From Synergistaceae bacterium (GTDB lineage Bacteria > Synergistota > Synergistia > Synergistales > Aminobacteriaceae), in NCBI GenBank assembly GCA_017446645.1, contig JAFSQO010000184.1, forward strand, positions 1 through 5,363: DNA of 5,363 bases, given 5' to 3'. The position numbers were made by a program, and so were the translations under genes. The notes under the pieces are model-generated. The model was not told where the DNA came from and made no database searches. It saw nothing but the letters and a program-made list of their open reading frames with translations. Shown piece by piece: positions 1 through 5,363 of the stretch; within the stretch, counting starts at the first letter, position 1, and each line of letters starts with the position of its first letter.

Positions 1-764
1 CTTTTTCCGGGAGTCAATATCCTTGAGGGTCTTGCGTTATCATTCCCTGAAAATTTTTGCCTGCGCATTAAAATTCCAGTTTGCAGCAAGAATAACTCTT
101 CAAAGGCTAATCTGTTTCTTGCCCGTATATAAGTCATGTTGTCTTTAGGATTATGAAGGGTAAGCAATGCCTCATGATTCGACATCATACCGAAACGTTT
201 TAAAATTTCTTGGGGCAGGAATTCTTTCACGCATTTTTCTGAGTAATTTTCGAGCACTGAACGTATTATTCCCCTGATAACAGTTTGCTTTATCTCGGAA
301 TTTGCAGGATAAACAGGTATGATTTTCCCGATTATGCGCACAGAATCCAGCGGCTTTATTATCTGGAACTCAGGATTAACGAATTCATTCACGAAATATT
401 TATTCTCAACAGGACCAGATAGTGCTATAGTCATTCCCTCGTGCACAAAAAATTTATCGCTGAACCAGACGGCTTTTGCTGTTCCTGTATTATCCTTTAA
501 AGTTGCCTCAGTGCGTCCTGATTTAATTAATATATTATCGATTTTAGCGATTACGTTATTGATTTTTCCGGGCACCAGATTACTCAGGGTGTTAATAAAC
601 CTTCTGTCATCGTAGCGTCTTGGTAATAAAAATAATAAATCCTCAAGCGTAGAGACTCCAAGTTTTGCGAGAGCTGCTGCCCTTCGTGAGCCTATACCCT
701 TGAGAATTTCGACAGGTGAACTTAATCTTACGGCTTCATAATTTTTACTGCTCTTGGTTTTCAT
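1..764 (-). CDS. recG: ATP-dependent DNA helicase RecG, N-terminal part (gene runs off the left edge)
   Basis: RecG is a superfamily 2 helicase that remodels stalled replication forks and Holliday junctions. My translation of the minus strand from 764 stays open for 254 codons to the window edge. It shows a helix-hairpin-helix-like start (LKGIGSRRAAALAKLG, about residues 21-36), then the hallmark LLFLLPRRYDDRR (43-55), an OB-fold wedge segment with LKDNTGTAKAVWF (89-101), IIPVYPA (148-154) and the ARNRLAFEELFLLQ segment (215-228) that precedes the helicase core. The Walker motifs lie beyond the window. The start is ATG at 764-762: an in-frame TGA sits immediately upstream, so no earlier start is possible. 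This start lies inside the end of divIVA (20-base overlap), and no good Shine-Dalgarno is visible, so translation is probably coupled to divIVA. The motifs make the identity nearly certain; no frameshift was found. Confidence 0.95.
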   Translation of the reverse strand, partial: MKTKSSKNYEAVRLSSPVEILKGIGSRRAAALAKLGVSTLEDLLFLLPRRYDDRRFINTLSNLVPGKINNVIAKIDNILIKSGRTEATLKDNTGTAKAVWFSDKFFVHEGMTIALSGPVENKYFVNEFVNPEFQIIKPLDSVRIIGKIIPVYPANSEIKQTVIRGIIRSVLENYSEKCVKEFLPQEILKRFGMMSNHEALLTLHNPKDNMTYIRARNRLAFEELFLLQTGILMRRQKFSGNDNARPSRILTPGK

Positions 765-1656
765 TCAGGAGATTTTTCTCAGGATTTTCAGAGTCATCAA
801 CTCCAGAGCCAGAGTCAGATTCAGAACTAGAGTCAGAGTCAGAGCCGGAATCATGAACATGAACAGAAAATAACGATGAAGGCGTGTAAGTATCTTCAGT
901 AACGATTGCTGCCTTGTTGTCGTTGTTGTAATCGTAATCTTCGCCTGTCTCTGCGTCAATCTCCTGTTGAGCTTTATCTATGATTTCACCAAAGTCAAAT
1001 AAAAGTGCCGCTATATTCTTAATTAACTGCTTTTTCTGGTGGCACAAATATTTTATGCGTTCTTCGTATTGAGCAGCTTCCTGTTTTGCATCAGCGACTA
1101 ACTTTCTTGCTTCTGACCTTGCTTCGGCGAGAATATCATCGGCCCTTGCGTCTGCATCGCGTCTTCTTGACTCAAGTTCCTGCTCAATGCTTGCACGGCT
1201 TTGTTCAGCTTTAGCCCTTCTGTCTTGTGAAGCCTGGATAATATCGTCAGCATTATTCTTTGCCTTCATGATTATCTCACTGGCTTTGCGTTCGGCTTCG
1301 TTGATCTTTTCCTGATAACTGCTTTCTGCATCAGCCAGTTTCTTCTCGGCTTCGGCCTGGGCATCTGCAATAATTTTCTCGGTGTCAGTCTTTGCCTTGT
1401 CCTCCATGTCCTGAGCAGCTTTGCGTGCCAAAATCAGAGCGTCTTTTATAGCGTCATCCATGGCCTCTTTTTTCTTGACGTAGCTTTCAAGTTCCTGAAT
1501 TCTGGCCTCTTTCTCGTCAAGCTGGACGGCGTATGCTTCAAGATCATCTGCGACCTGATTCAAAAAATCCTCGACTTCAGGGATAGAATAACCGCCGAAT
1601 TTTGCCTTCTTGAATTCTTTGACTTCAACATCTTTTGCAGTAAGTAAATCGCTCAT
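745..1656 (-). CDS. divIVA: DivIVA-family cell division/polarity protein with long coiled coil and Ser/Asp tail
   Basis: DivIVA proteins bind negatively curved membrane at poles and septa and recruit division or envelope factors. This 303-residue protein begins with the family N-terminal domain (LTAKDVEVKEF about 5-15, then KFGGYSIPEVEDFLNQV at 19-35). The hydrophobic Phe that inserts in membrane in Bacillus subtilis DivIVA has a counterpart (F20), but the neighbouring Arg is Gly here. Residues about 37-235 are a very long Ala/Glu/Lys-rich coiled coil without prolines. The C-terminal part (about 236-303) is acidic and disordered-looking, with a Ser/Asp/Gly tract at 269-290. The protein is almost twice the length of the B. 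subtilis one (164 residues). The ATG overlaps the sepF stop by one base (TAATG) and has a GAGGGG ribosome site at 1673-1668. Its end overlaps recG. The family assignment is firm; its exact partners are unknown. Confidence 0.93.
   Translation of the reverse strand: MSDLLTAKDVEVKEFKKAKFGGYSIPEVEDFLNQVADDLEAYAVQLDEKEARIQELESYVKKKEAMDDAIKDALILARKAAQDMEDKAKTDTEKIIADAQAEAEKKLADAESSYQEKINEAERKASEIIMKAKNNADDIIQASQDRRAKAEQSRASIEQELESRRRDADARADDILAEARSEARKLVADAKQEAAQYEERIKYLCHQKKQLIKNIAALLFDFGEIIDKAQQEIDAETGEDYDYNNDNKAAIVTEDTYTPSSLFSVHVHDSGSDSDSSSESDSGSGVDDSENPEKNLLNENQEQ
802..849 (-). repeat. Degenerate hexanucleotide (GACTCT-like) tract coding the Ser/Asp tail of DivIVA
   Basis: Read on the minus strand, this stretch is a run of alternating TCT codons with GAC, GGC, GAA or AGT, giving the peptide SGSDSDSSSESDSGSG (DivIVA residues 270-285). 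On the plus strand it appears as repeated agagtc/cagagc units. Serine is encoded almost always by the same codon (TCT), which points to expansion by slippage of a six-base unit rather than by independent selection for serine. Six-base changes would lengthen or shorten the tail without breaking the frame. Confidence 0.7.
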
Positions 1657-2087
1657 TATTCGTCATTCCCCTCGATTGGCCATACTTCAAACATTTCGGA
1701 TCTGGGTGCAACAAGATACTGCGAAGGCTCTATAGGTATAAGAACCCCGTTGCGGGCAAAGGCTACTCCTCCCATAAAGGTAATAAAATCCTTGCCACCT
1801 GCCTGTTCAAATTCTATCTGAGTCAATTCGTGAAGGTCAATCAATATCATTGCCCCGTTGTTAAATGCCTCACGGAGCTTTATTTTATCGCTGTCCGAAG
1901 CTATGCCGTTGAATAATATTAATTTCCCGTTCCCTGCAGATGCCCCTGAAGAAGAGCCTGAACGCGAACTGCCTTCCCTGCGCTGTCTGGACGGTTTACG
2001 CCTTTCTCTTTCTTCTGTCTGGTAGTCCTCATTCTCGTCGTAATCGTCTTCTTCACTGTCAAACCCAAAGATTTTCATCAGGTTCAA
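1656..2087 (-). CDS. sepF: Cell division protein SepF (FtsZ membrane anchor), TTG start
   Basis: SepF polymerises and tethers FtsZ to the cytoplasmic membrane. The 143-residue protein has the family layout: a short amphipathic N-terminal helix (MNLMKIFGF, 1-9) expected to bind membrane, a charged linker (acidic about 11-27, then basic RERRKPSRQRR about 27-37, then Ser/Gly-rich 40-53), and a compact C-terminal domain from about 54 to 130. That domain shows KLILFNGIASDSDKIKLREA, the NGAMILIDLHEL strand-turn (77-88) and DFITFMGGVAFARNGV (100-115) ending in PSQYLVAP. The start is read as TTG at 2087 because a perfect AGGAGG lies eight bases upstream; the next ATG (2078) would be 17 bases away and would remove part of the membrane helix. 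It sits between yggS and divIVA, its usual context. Confidence 0.94.
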   Translation of the reverse strand: MNLMKIFGFDSEEDDYDENEDYQTEERERRKPSRQRREGSSRSGSSSGASAGNGKLILFNGIASDSDKIKLREAFNNGAMILIDLHELTQIEFEQAGGKDFITFMGGVAFARNGVLIPIEPSQYLVAPRSEMFEVWPIEGNDE

Positions 2088-2095
2088 TAGTACCG

Positions 2096-2101
2096 CCTCC
2101 T
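2096..2101 (-). promoter_or_regulatory. Ribosome binding site that fixes the TTG start of sepF
   Basis: AGGAGG on the minus strand, overlapping the TAG stop of yggS (2102-2100). The spacing is eight bases to TTG at 2087 and 17 to the alternative ATG at 2078, so the TTG is favoured. It is the best isolated Shine-Dalgarno in the window apart from that of the DUF4160 gene. Confidence 0.8.
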
Positions 2102-2789
2102 AAATATTTTTGTAGACCCTTGGCCCAAATAACAGTGTACCTATTCTGACCATAGTGCTGCCTTCAAGTATGGCAAGCTCAAAGTCATCGCTCATTCCCA
2201 TTGACAAGACAGGAAGGGCAAGACCTGTAGAAGTCCTCGCACCCTCAGCAAGCCCGCGTAACTCTGCAAATGACCGTCTGATTTCGCTTTGATTCTCAGT
2301 CAAAGGGCCGACTGTCATGAAGCCTTCAAGCCTCAAATTTTCGAGTCCTATTACATTATCAACGAGTTCATTAAAATTTTGGTGAGATACTCCTGACTTG
2401 GACTCTTCGCCTGAAGTGTTGACTTCGATTAGAACGTGAGTAACTTTATGCAGCTCTCCTGCTATGCGATTCACCCGTTGGGCAAGTTCGATAGAGTCAA
2501 TGGAGTCAATATAGTCAAAGATTTCCAGGGCCTTACGGACTTTATTAGCCTGTAAATGACCGATTAACCGCCACGGAATCCGCCTTGAGCCAAATAAAGC
2601 GTTTTTGTTCTCTGCTTCCTGAATCCTGTTCTCGCCGAAATAATCAATGCACATGAATTTCTCGGCCTCGTGCATTTCGTCAACAGTTCGGGTCTTGCTT
2701 ACTGCCGTAAAAAATATTTTCTCGGAATCAGGTCTGCCTGCTTTCTCACGTGCTTTATTTATCCTTGCAAAAATTTCTTCTGCGTTCAT
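2100..2789 (-). CDS. yggS: YggS/YlmE family pyridoxal 5'-phosphate-binding homeostasis protein
   Basis: PLPBP proteins hold PLP on a single-domain alanine-racemase-like barrel and affect vitamin B6 and amino acid balance; no catalytic reaction is established. The 229 residues match the family's usual length. Visible motifs are FTAVSK (27-32) with the PLP-binding lysine K32, FGENRIQEA (51-59), WRLIGHLQANKV (73-84), IEVNTSGEESKSG (121-133), LEGFMTVGP (154-162), LSMGMSDDFELAI (195-207) and the phosphate-binding EGSTMVRIGTLLFG (209-222). The ATG follows the stop of the HlyD-like gene by six bases, with a weak GGTGA ribosome site overlapping that stop. Its position just before sepF is the classical ylmE-ylmF order of Gram-positive division clusters. 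Minor departures from the commonest consensus (WRLIGHLQ for WHFIGHLQ, GFMT for GLMT) are conservative. Confidence 0.96.
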   Translation of the reverse strand: MNAEEIFARINKAREKAGRPDSEKIFFTAVSKTRTVDEMHEAEKFMCIDYFGENRIQEAENKNALFGSRRIPWRLIGHLQANKVRKALEIFDYIDSIDSIELAQRVNRIAGELHKVTHVLIEVNTSGEESKSGVSHQNFNELVDNVIGLENLRLEGFMTVGPLTENQSEIRRSFAELRGLAEGARTSTGLALPVLSMGMSDDFELAILEGSTMVRIGTLLFGPRVYKNI

Positions 2790-2795
2790 AATTCA

Positions 2796-3743
2796 TCACC
2801 ATATCCTTGTGTTGTCTGCCTTTATATTATCTGCGTTGAGAATTAGCTTGTTGCCGGGTTCTACGCCCTTTTCGATAAAATAATTATTGTCGTCAGCAGG
2901 AAAGCCCTCAATAATCTTTAATTCAGGACTGTTTCCCTTCACTATGAAGACCATATTCTTGCCTTCGCGGGTAATCACTGCGGTATCAGGAACCATTACG
3001 CCCTGTTGGACTCCGCAGATTACAGCAGCGAAAAATTTCCGGCTCCGTAATGCCTCCGGTGGAAAGAAAGGCAGCCGCAAATAGACTTTAAGTTTCTGGC
3101 CTTGAGACTTCACTGCTACAACTTCTGCTTTTCTCTCTTTGCCCTCGAATTCTGTTTTTATATGCAAGTACTTATTATCTTTATTGCCCAAGATTCTCAC
3201 AAGTGAAGGCGTTGCATCAAGATAGGCAATGCACCTCAAAATCTGGGGCTGAGGGATCAACTTGCCAATTGGGTCGCCGCGTTTTATTTGGGTTCCGTTC
3301 TCGATTAAATCAGCGTTGTGAAATTCAGGGAAAGGCGCGAAGTCAGGCCAAAGCCGCGAGTAAACCCAGTTACCTTCCTGACCGTCAAGTCCAGGATAAA
3401 AATAAGCAGGATACGGAGCTTTTACTGCTGTGCCGTCAAGTGCTGCCAGTGCCTCACCCTTTGCGACAATGTGGGGACGCGGTGAGGGATAGGTCAATAA
3501 CCCGCTCTTAGGTGCATAGATTAACTGCTCGTCCCATAACAGAATGCCTTCGAGGGGCTGCTCTTCTGCGTAACTTGCCGAAGCTGCTTCTATAAACTGC
3601 GGGTGAGAAAGCTTGTAGTTCTCGTACCAGACTCGATAAAGCCTGTAGCCCATGACAAATATTATTACAAGGACAGAGTAGTATATTATTCGCTGAATTA
3701 ATTGCAGGAAAGCCCTGAATTTTTTTTGCTGACGTGTCATCAT
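2796..3743 (-). CDS. Membrane-anchored HlyD-like (periplasmic adaptor-type) protein of division cluster
   Basis: A 315-residue protein with a basic N-terminus (RQQKKFR), one membrane segment at about 19-37, and the rest predicted outside the cytoplasm. Residues about 66-115 look like the first half of a biotinyl/lipoyl-like domain (EGILLWDEQLIYAPKSG, then VAKGEALAALDGTAVKAP), followed by a DGQEGNWV segment and a second lipoyl-like half near 150-163 (GTQIKRGDPIGKL). The C-terminal part has the strand pattern of adaptor proteins (VPDTAVITREGKNMVFIVKG, 251-270). It lacks the long coiled-coil hairpin of true HlyD/AcrA adaptors, and no ABC or RND pump gene is adjacent. Similar proteins sit upstream of yggS-sepF in Clostridia and relatives, so a role in envelope or division is plausible but not shown. 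The start overlaps the folE2 stop (ATGATGA); ATG at 3743 or 3740 is possible. The ribosome site is poor, suggesting coupling to folE2. Confidence 0.75.
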   Translation of the reverse strand: MMTRQQKKFRAFLQLIQRIIYYSVLVIIFVMGYRLYRVWYENYKLSHPQFIEAASASYAEEQPLEGILLWDEQLIYAPKSGLLTYPSPRPHIVAKGEALAALDGTAVKAPYPAYFYPGLDGQEGNWVYSRLWPDFAPFPEFHNADLIENGTQIKRGDPIGKLIPQPQILRCIAYLDATPSLVRILGNKDNKYLHIKTEFEGKERKAEVVAVKSQGQKLKVYLRLPFFPPEALRSRKFFAAVICGVQQGVMVPDTAVITREGKNMVFIVKGNSPELKIIEGFPADDNNYFIEKGVEPGNKLILNADNIKADNTRIW

Positions 3744-4516
3744 CTTTTATCGCGCTCTATTTCCGCAAAGGCATCATGATTGTGAATGCTCTCGGAACTC
3801 GTGACGTTAATCTTGTACCAGAGAATCCGCCCTTCATCATCGAGTCTCAAGGCAAGCTCCCTCACAACATCCTCGACAAATCTGGGATTCTGGTAGGCAA
3901 GCTCTGTAACAAATTTTTCGTCCTCACGCTTCAATAACGTAAATAACGGCGATGAAGCTGCAGACTCTATCATGTCAATTAACTCCTCGAACCATACGAG
4001 ACCTGAACACCTGACTTTTAACGAGACAAGGGCGCGCTGATTATGTGCACCAAACTGCGAGATTTCTTTAGAGCAAGGGCAAAGGGTTTGGACGTTGAGA
4101 CTTAAGCCTATAATCATGTCGAACTTCTTACCGTCTTCGTGAACTGCCTCAAGGTTTACGTCACACTTTGAGAAGCTCTCGATACCTGAGACAGGTGCTT
4201 TCTTCCTGAAATAGTAAGGGAACTCGAATTTCACATGGCTTTCTGATGAATTCAGCTTTTCGCACAGCCTCTTCGTGAATATATCGAGATTTGCAGGGGA
4301 GACTCTGCCGCGAAACTCTTCAAGCGTCTCGATGAACCTGCTCATATGAGTACCCCTGAATTCCCTGGGCAGCATTACACTCATTGAGATACTTGCTATG
4401 GTGTTCTGCGTCCTGTTATCTTTGTCCAGCAGGATAACGGGATAGCTTACACCCCTAACGCCTACCCTGTCGATTTGAATGTTTCGTAAATCTCTTTCTT
4501 TCTGAACGTCGTGCAT
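3740..4516 (-). CDS. folE2: GTP cyclohydrolase IB (FolE2 type)
   Basis: FolE2 converts GTP to 7,8-dihydroneopterin triphosphate, the first step shared by folate and queuosine synthesis. The 258-residue protein is the normal family length and shows RGTHMSRF (54-61), the metal/active-site LCPCSKEIS (145-153) with C146 and C148, GAHNQR (156-161), LLKREDEKFVTE (194-205), YQNPRFVED (208-216) and SIHNHDAFA (243-251). The counterparts of the family metal ligands (Cys, His, Glu, His) appear to be C146, H158, E200 and H245. The start ATG has a TAGGGAGA ribosome site overlapping the stop of the DUF4160 gene, with a gap of 13 bases. FolE2 can work with metals other than zinc and is often found where zinc is limiting; no Zur-like site was recognised, but the operon promoter is outside the window. 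It likely supplies QueD, two genes upstream. Confidence 0.97.
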   Translation of the reverse strand: MHDVQKERDLRNIQIDRVGVRGVSYPVILLDKDNRTQNTIASISMSVMLPREFRGTHMSRFIETLEEFRGRVSPANLDIFTKRLCEKLNSSESHVKFEFPYYFRKKAPVSGIESFSKCDVNLEAVHEDGKKFDMIIGLSLNVQTLCPCSKEISQFGAHNQRALVSLKVRCSGLVWFEELIDMIESAASSPLFTLLKREDEKFVTELAYQNPRFVEDVVRELALRLDDEGRILWYKINVTSSESIHNHDAFAEIERDKR

Positions 4517-4529
4517 GATTTTATTCTCC

Positions 4530-4784
4530 CTAAATTAACGGAGGCAAGCTATACGCTTCTCGTGAATTCCACATCTCCAGCAGCTCTTCTCTGTGAATTT
4601 CTGCCCATTCACGGACAAGCTCAACAGCACGCGGAGGCAGGTCTCCTTCAAGCATAGAGAGTGTATTAATATCGAATTCTCCTGCATATTCACCATAAAG
4701 CGCATGAAAGTGCGGCGGGTTATGTTCTCTGACAGCGAAGAACATTTTGATTATCAACCCGTAAAATCTGGCAATCTCAGGCAT
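4530..4784 (-). CDS. DUF4160 domain small protein
   Basis: An 84-residue protein that fits DUF4160 over its full length: MPEIARFYGLIIKMFF at the start, then the signature HNPPHFHALYGEYAGEFDI (21-39), then LEGDLPPRAVELVREWAEIHREELLEMW (45-72). The function of the family is not established. Members often sit beside a DUF2442 gene and such pairs have been suggested to act as toxin-antitoxin-like modules; no DUF2442 gene is next to this one. The His cluster (H21, H25, H27) could bind metal or contribute to catalysis, which is inference. The ATG immediately follows the queD stop (TAAATG) with a strong AAGGAGGAG ribosome site inside queD, and folE2 follows after 13 bases, so it is co-translated with the pterin genes. 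Confidence 0.85.
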   Translation of the reverse strand: MPEIARFYGLIIKMFFAVREHNPPHFHALYGEYAGEFDINTLSMLEGDLPPRAVELVREWAEIHREELLEMWNSREAYSLPPLI

Positions 4785-5147
4785 TTATAAATCACTCCTC
4801 CTTAATATTACACAGCTCGTCTCAGTTTCCCAGACATGAACCTCATGAAGTCCGCAGTTATCGCGCTGCAACAAATCATGAATCTCGTCCCAAATCCATA
4901 ACGCAATGTTCTCTGCAGTTGGCTGTGAAATTATCTCGTTGATGTAAGAGTGGTCGAGTCTCGAAATAACTTTGCCCTTCACTATGTCATTAAGCTCGCA
5001 GAAATCCATAATCATGCCTTCTGAATCCGGCACGCCCTCCAGGACAACGCGCAATCTGTAAGTATGTCCGTGAAGTTTCTCGCATTTGCCGTGATAGTGC
5101 ACAAGATTATGGGCAGCATCGAACTTGAAATCTTTACTCAGTAACAT
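4785..5147 (-). CDS. queD: 6-carboxy-5,6,7,8-tetrahydropterin synthase QueD
   Basis: QueD turns 7,8-dihydroneopterin triphosphate into 6-carboxytetrahydropterin, the second step towards the 7-deazaguanine precursor of queuosine in tRNA. The 120-residue protein has the complete active site: zinc ligands H13 (FDAAH), H26 and H28 in the CEKLHGH motif with catalytic C22, MDFCELN (47-53), the catalytic LDHSYIN (64-70), PTAENIA (76-82) and the pterin-holding Glu in VWETETS (105-111). The CxxxHGH spacing fits QueD rather than eukaryotic-type pyruvoyl-tetrahydropterin synthase. The start ATG at 5147 is three bases after the acyltransferase stop, with an AAGGTGA ribosome site overlapping that stop. 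QueC and QueE, which act next, are not in the window. Confidence 0.96.
   Translation of the reverse strand: MLLSKDFKFDAAHNLVHYHGKCEKLHGHTYRLRVVLEGVPDSEGMIMDFCELNDIVKGKVISRLDHSYINEIISQPTAENIALWIWDEIHDLLQRDNCGLHEVHVWETETSCVILRRSDL
4795..4803 (-). promoter_or_regulatory. Strong ribosome binding site for the DUF4160 gene, inside the queD 3' end
   Basis: AAGGAGGAG on the minus strand, encoded by the RRS codons near the end of QueD and ten bases before the ATG at 4784. It is among the strongest Shine-Dalgarno sequences in the window, which suggests that the small protein is translated well rather than being a passenger remnant. Confidence 0.7.
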
Positions 5148-5150
5148 ATT

Positions 5151-5363
5151 TCACCTTAAACCTTTCCATCTATTATGCAGCCAAAACCAGAGTTCAGGCT
5201 TTGACTTTATGAATCTCTCAAGGGATTTGTTGCAGGCATAGACAGCTAGCTTTAATCTCTCGTCATGACTCACGCTCTTATCAGGAAGTTTCACGGGTTC
5301 AAAGAATTCTGCCTCATGCTCAAACGGCTTTATCCTGTAACAGCAGGCAGGTATCACCGGGTC
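5151..5363 (-). CDS. Lipid A-type lysophospholipid acyltransferase (LpxL/HtrB family), C-terminal 70 residues
   Basis: Only the end of this gene is present; it enters from the right edge in an open frame, so the true start is outside. The visible residues run from DPVIPACCYRIKPFEHEAEFFEPVKLP to the tail LERFIKSKPELWFWLHNRWKG, which is the characteristic C-terminus of Kdo2-lipid A late acyltransferases (the P-E-x-W-x-W-x-H-x-R-W-K pattern). Members of the family add secondary acyl chains to lipid A at the inner membrane. The catalytic HX4D motif and N-terminal membrane helix lie outside the window, so the chain position and substrate cannot be told. Non-lipid A members of the same family (for example glycolipid acyltransferases) are an alternative. 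It is followed directly by queD with a ribosome site over its TGA, implying co-transcription. Confidence 0.85.
   Translation of the reverse strand, partial: DPVIPACCYRIKPFEHEAEFFEPVKLPDKSVSHDERLKLAVYACNKSLERFIKSKPELWFWLHNRWKGLR

Noticed and set aside
319..615. 98-codon open frame on the plus strand
   Set aside because: It lies antisense to recG, whose reading frame carries clear family motifs throughout; the antisense peptide resembles no protein I know.
769..780. Small inverted repeat GAGA-TTTT-TCTC at the divIVA/recG junction
   Set aside because: A four-base-pair stem inside coding sequence and without a following U-run is too weak to be a terminator or a credible control hairpin.
765..959. 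64-codon minus-strand frame inside divIVA
   Set aside because: The Thr/Leu-rich peptide is the repetitive Ser/Asp region read in another frame; it is a by-product of the hexanucleotide tract.
1400..1656. Similarity of the DivIVA Ala/Glu/Lys-rich helix to ATP synthase subunit b
   Set aside because: The N-terminal domain is that of DivIVA, there is no membrane segment, and the resemblance is explained by shared coiled-coil composition.
3203..3511. 102-codon open frame on the plus strand
   Set aside because: It is wholly antisense to the HlyD-like gene. The peptide is Gln/Arg/Ser-rich with no recognisable domain, and no ribosome site is evident.
4530..5147. Possible toxin-antitoxin pair formed by DUF4160 and a neighbour
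   Set aside because: Both neighbours are complete metabolic enzymes (QueD, FolE2) and no DUF2442-like small gene is present, so a pair cannot be supported.

Overview
All nine genes in this window lie on the minus strand and are packed end to end, with no intergenic gap longer than 13 bases and several stop/start overlaps. Read in transcription order (from high to low coordinate) they are: the C-terminal end of a lipid A-type lysophospholipid acyltransferase (LpxL/HtrB family), queD, a small DUF4160 gene, folE2, a membrane-anchored HlyD-like gene, yggS/ylmE, sepF, divIVA and the N-terminal third of recG. The layout looks like one long co-transcribed unit whose promoter and terminator both lie outside the window. 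No RNA gene, insertion sequence, CRISPR array, riboswitch or convincing terminator was seen.

The organism is probably a diderm bacterium related to Firmicutes in its division machinery. SepF, DivIVA and YggS in a row are the usual 'ylm' division neighbourhood of Bacillota and some related phyla, while the acyltransferase tail implies lipid A/LPS and so an outer membrane. Synergistota and the diderm Bacillota (Negativicutes and relatives) both fit. I lean towards Synergistota but the sequence alone does not settle it. Base composition looks moderately AT-rich by eye.

Region by region: 5363-4530 holds the acyltransferase end, QueD and the DUF4160 protein. 4516-3740 holds FolE2, which makes 7,8-dihydroneopterin triphosphate from GTP, the substrate QueD uses in queuosine synthesis, so these two genes form a short metabolic pair with the DUF4160 gene wedged between them. 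3743-2796 holds an orphan HlyD-like envelope protein. 2789-745 holds the PLP-homeostasis protein YggS, the FtsZ-ring anchor SepF (TTG start) and a long DivIVA with an unusual Ser/Asp tail. 764-1 holds the start of recG, which overlaps the end of divIVA by 20 bases.

Most of this is well-known housekeeping biology. The parts worth a second look are the DUF4160 gene inside the pterin pair, the adaptor-like protein with no visible transporter partner, the low-complexity tail of DivIVA encoded by a hexanucleotide tract, and the mixing of outer-membrane, queuosine/folate, division and DNA-repair genes in one apparent transcript.
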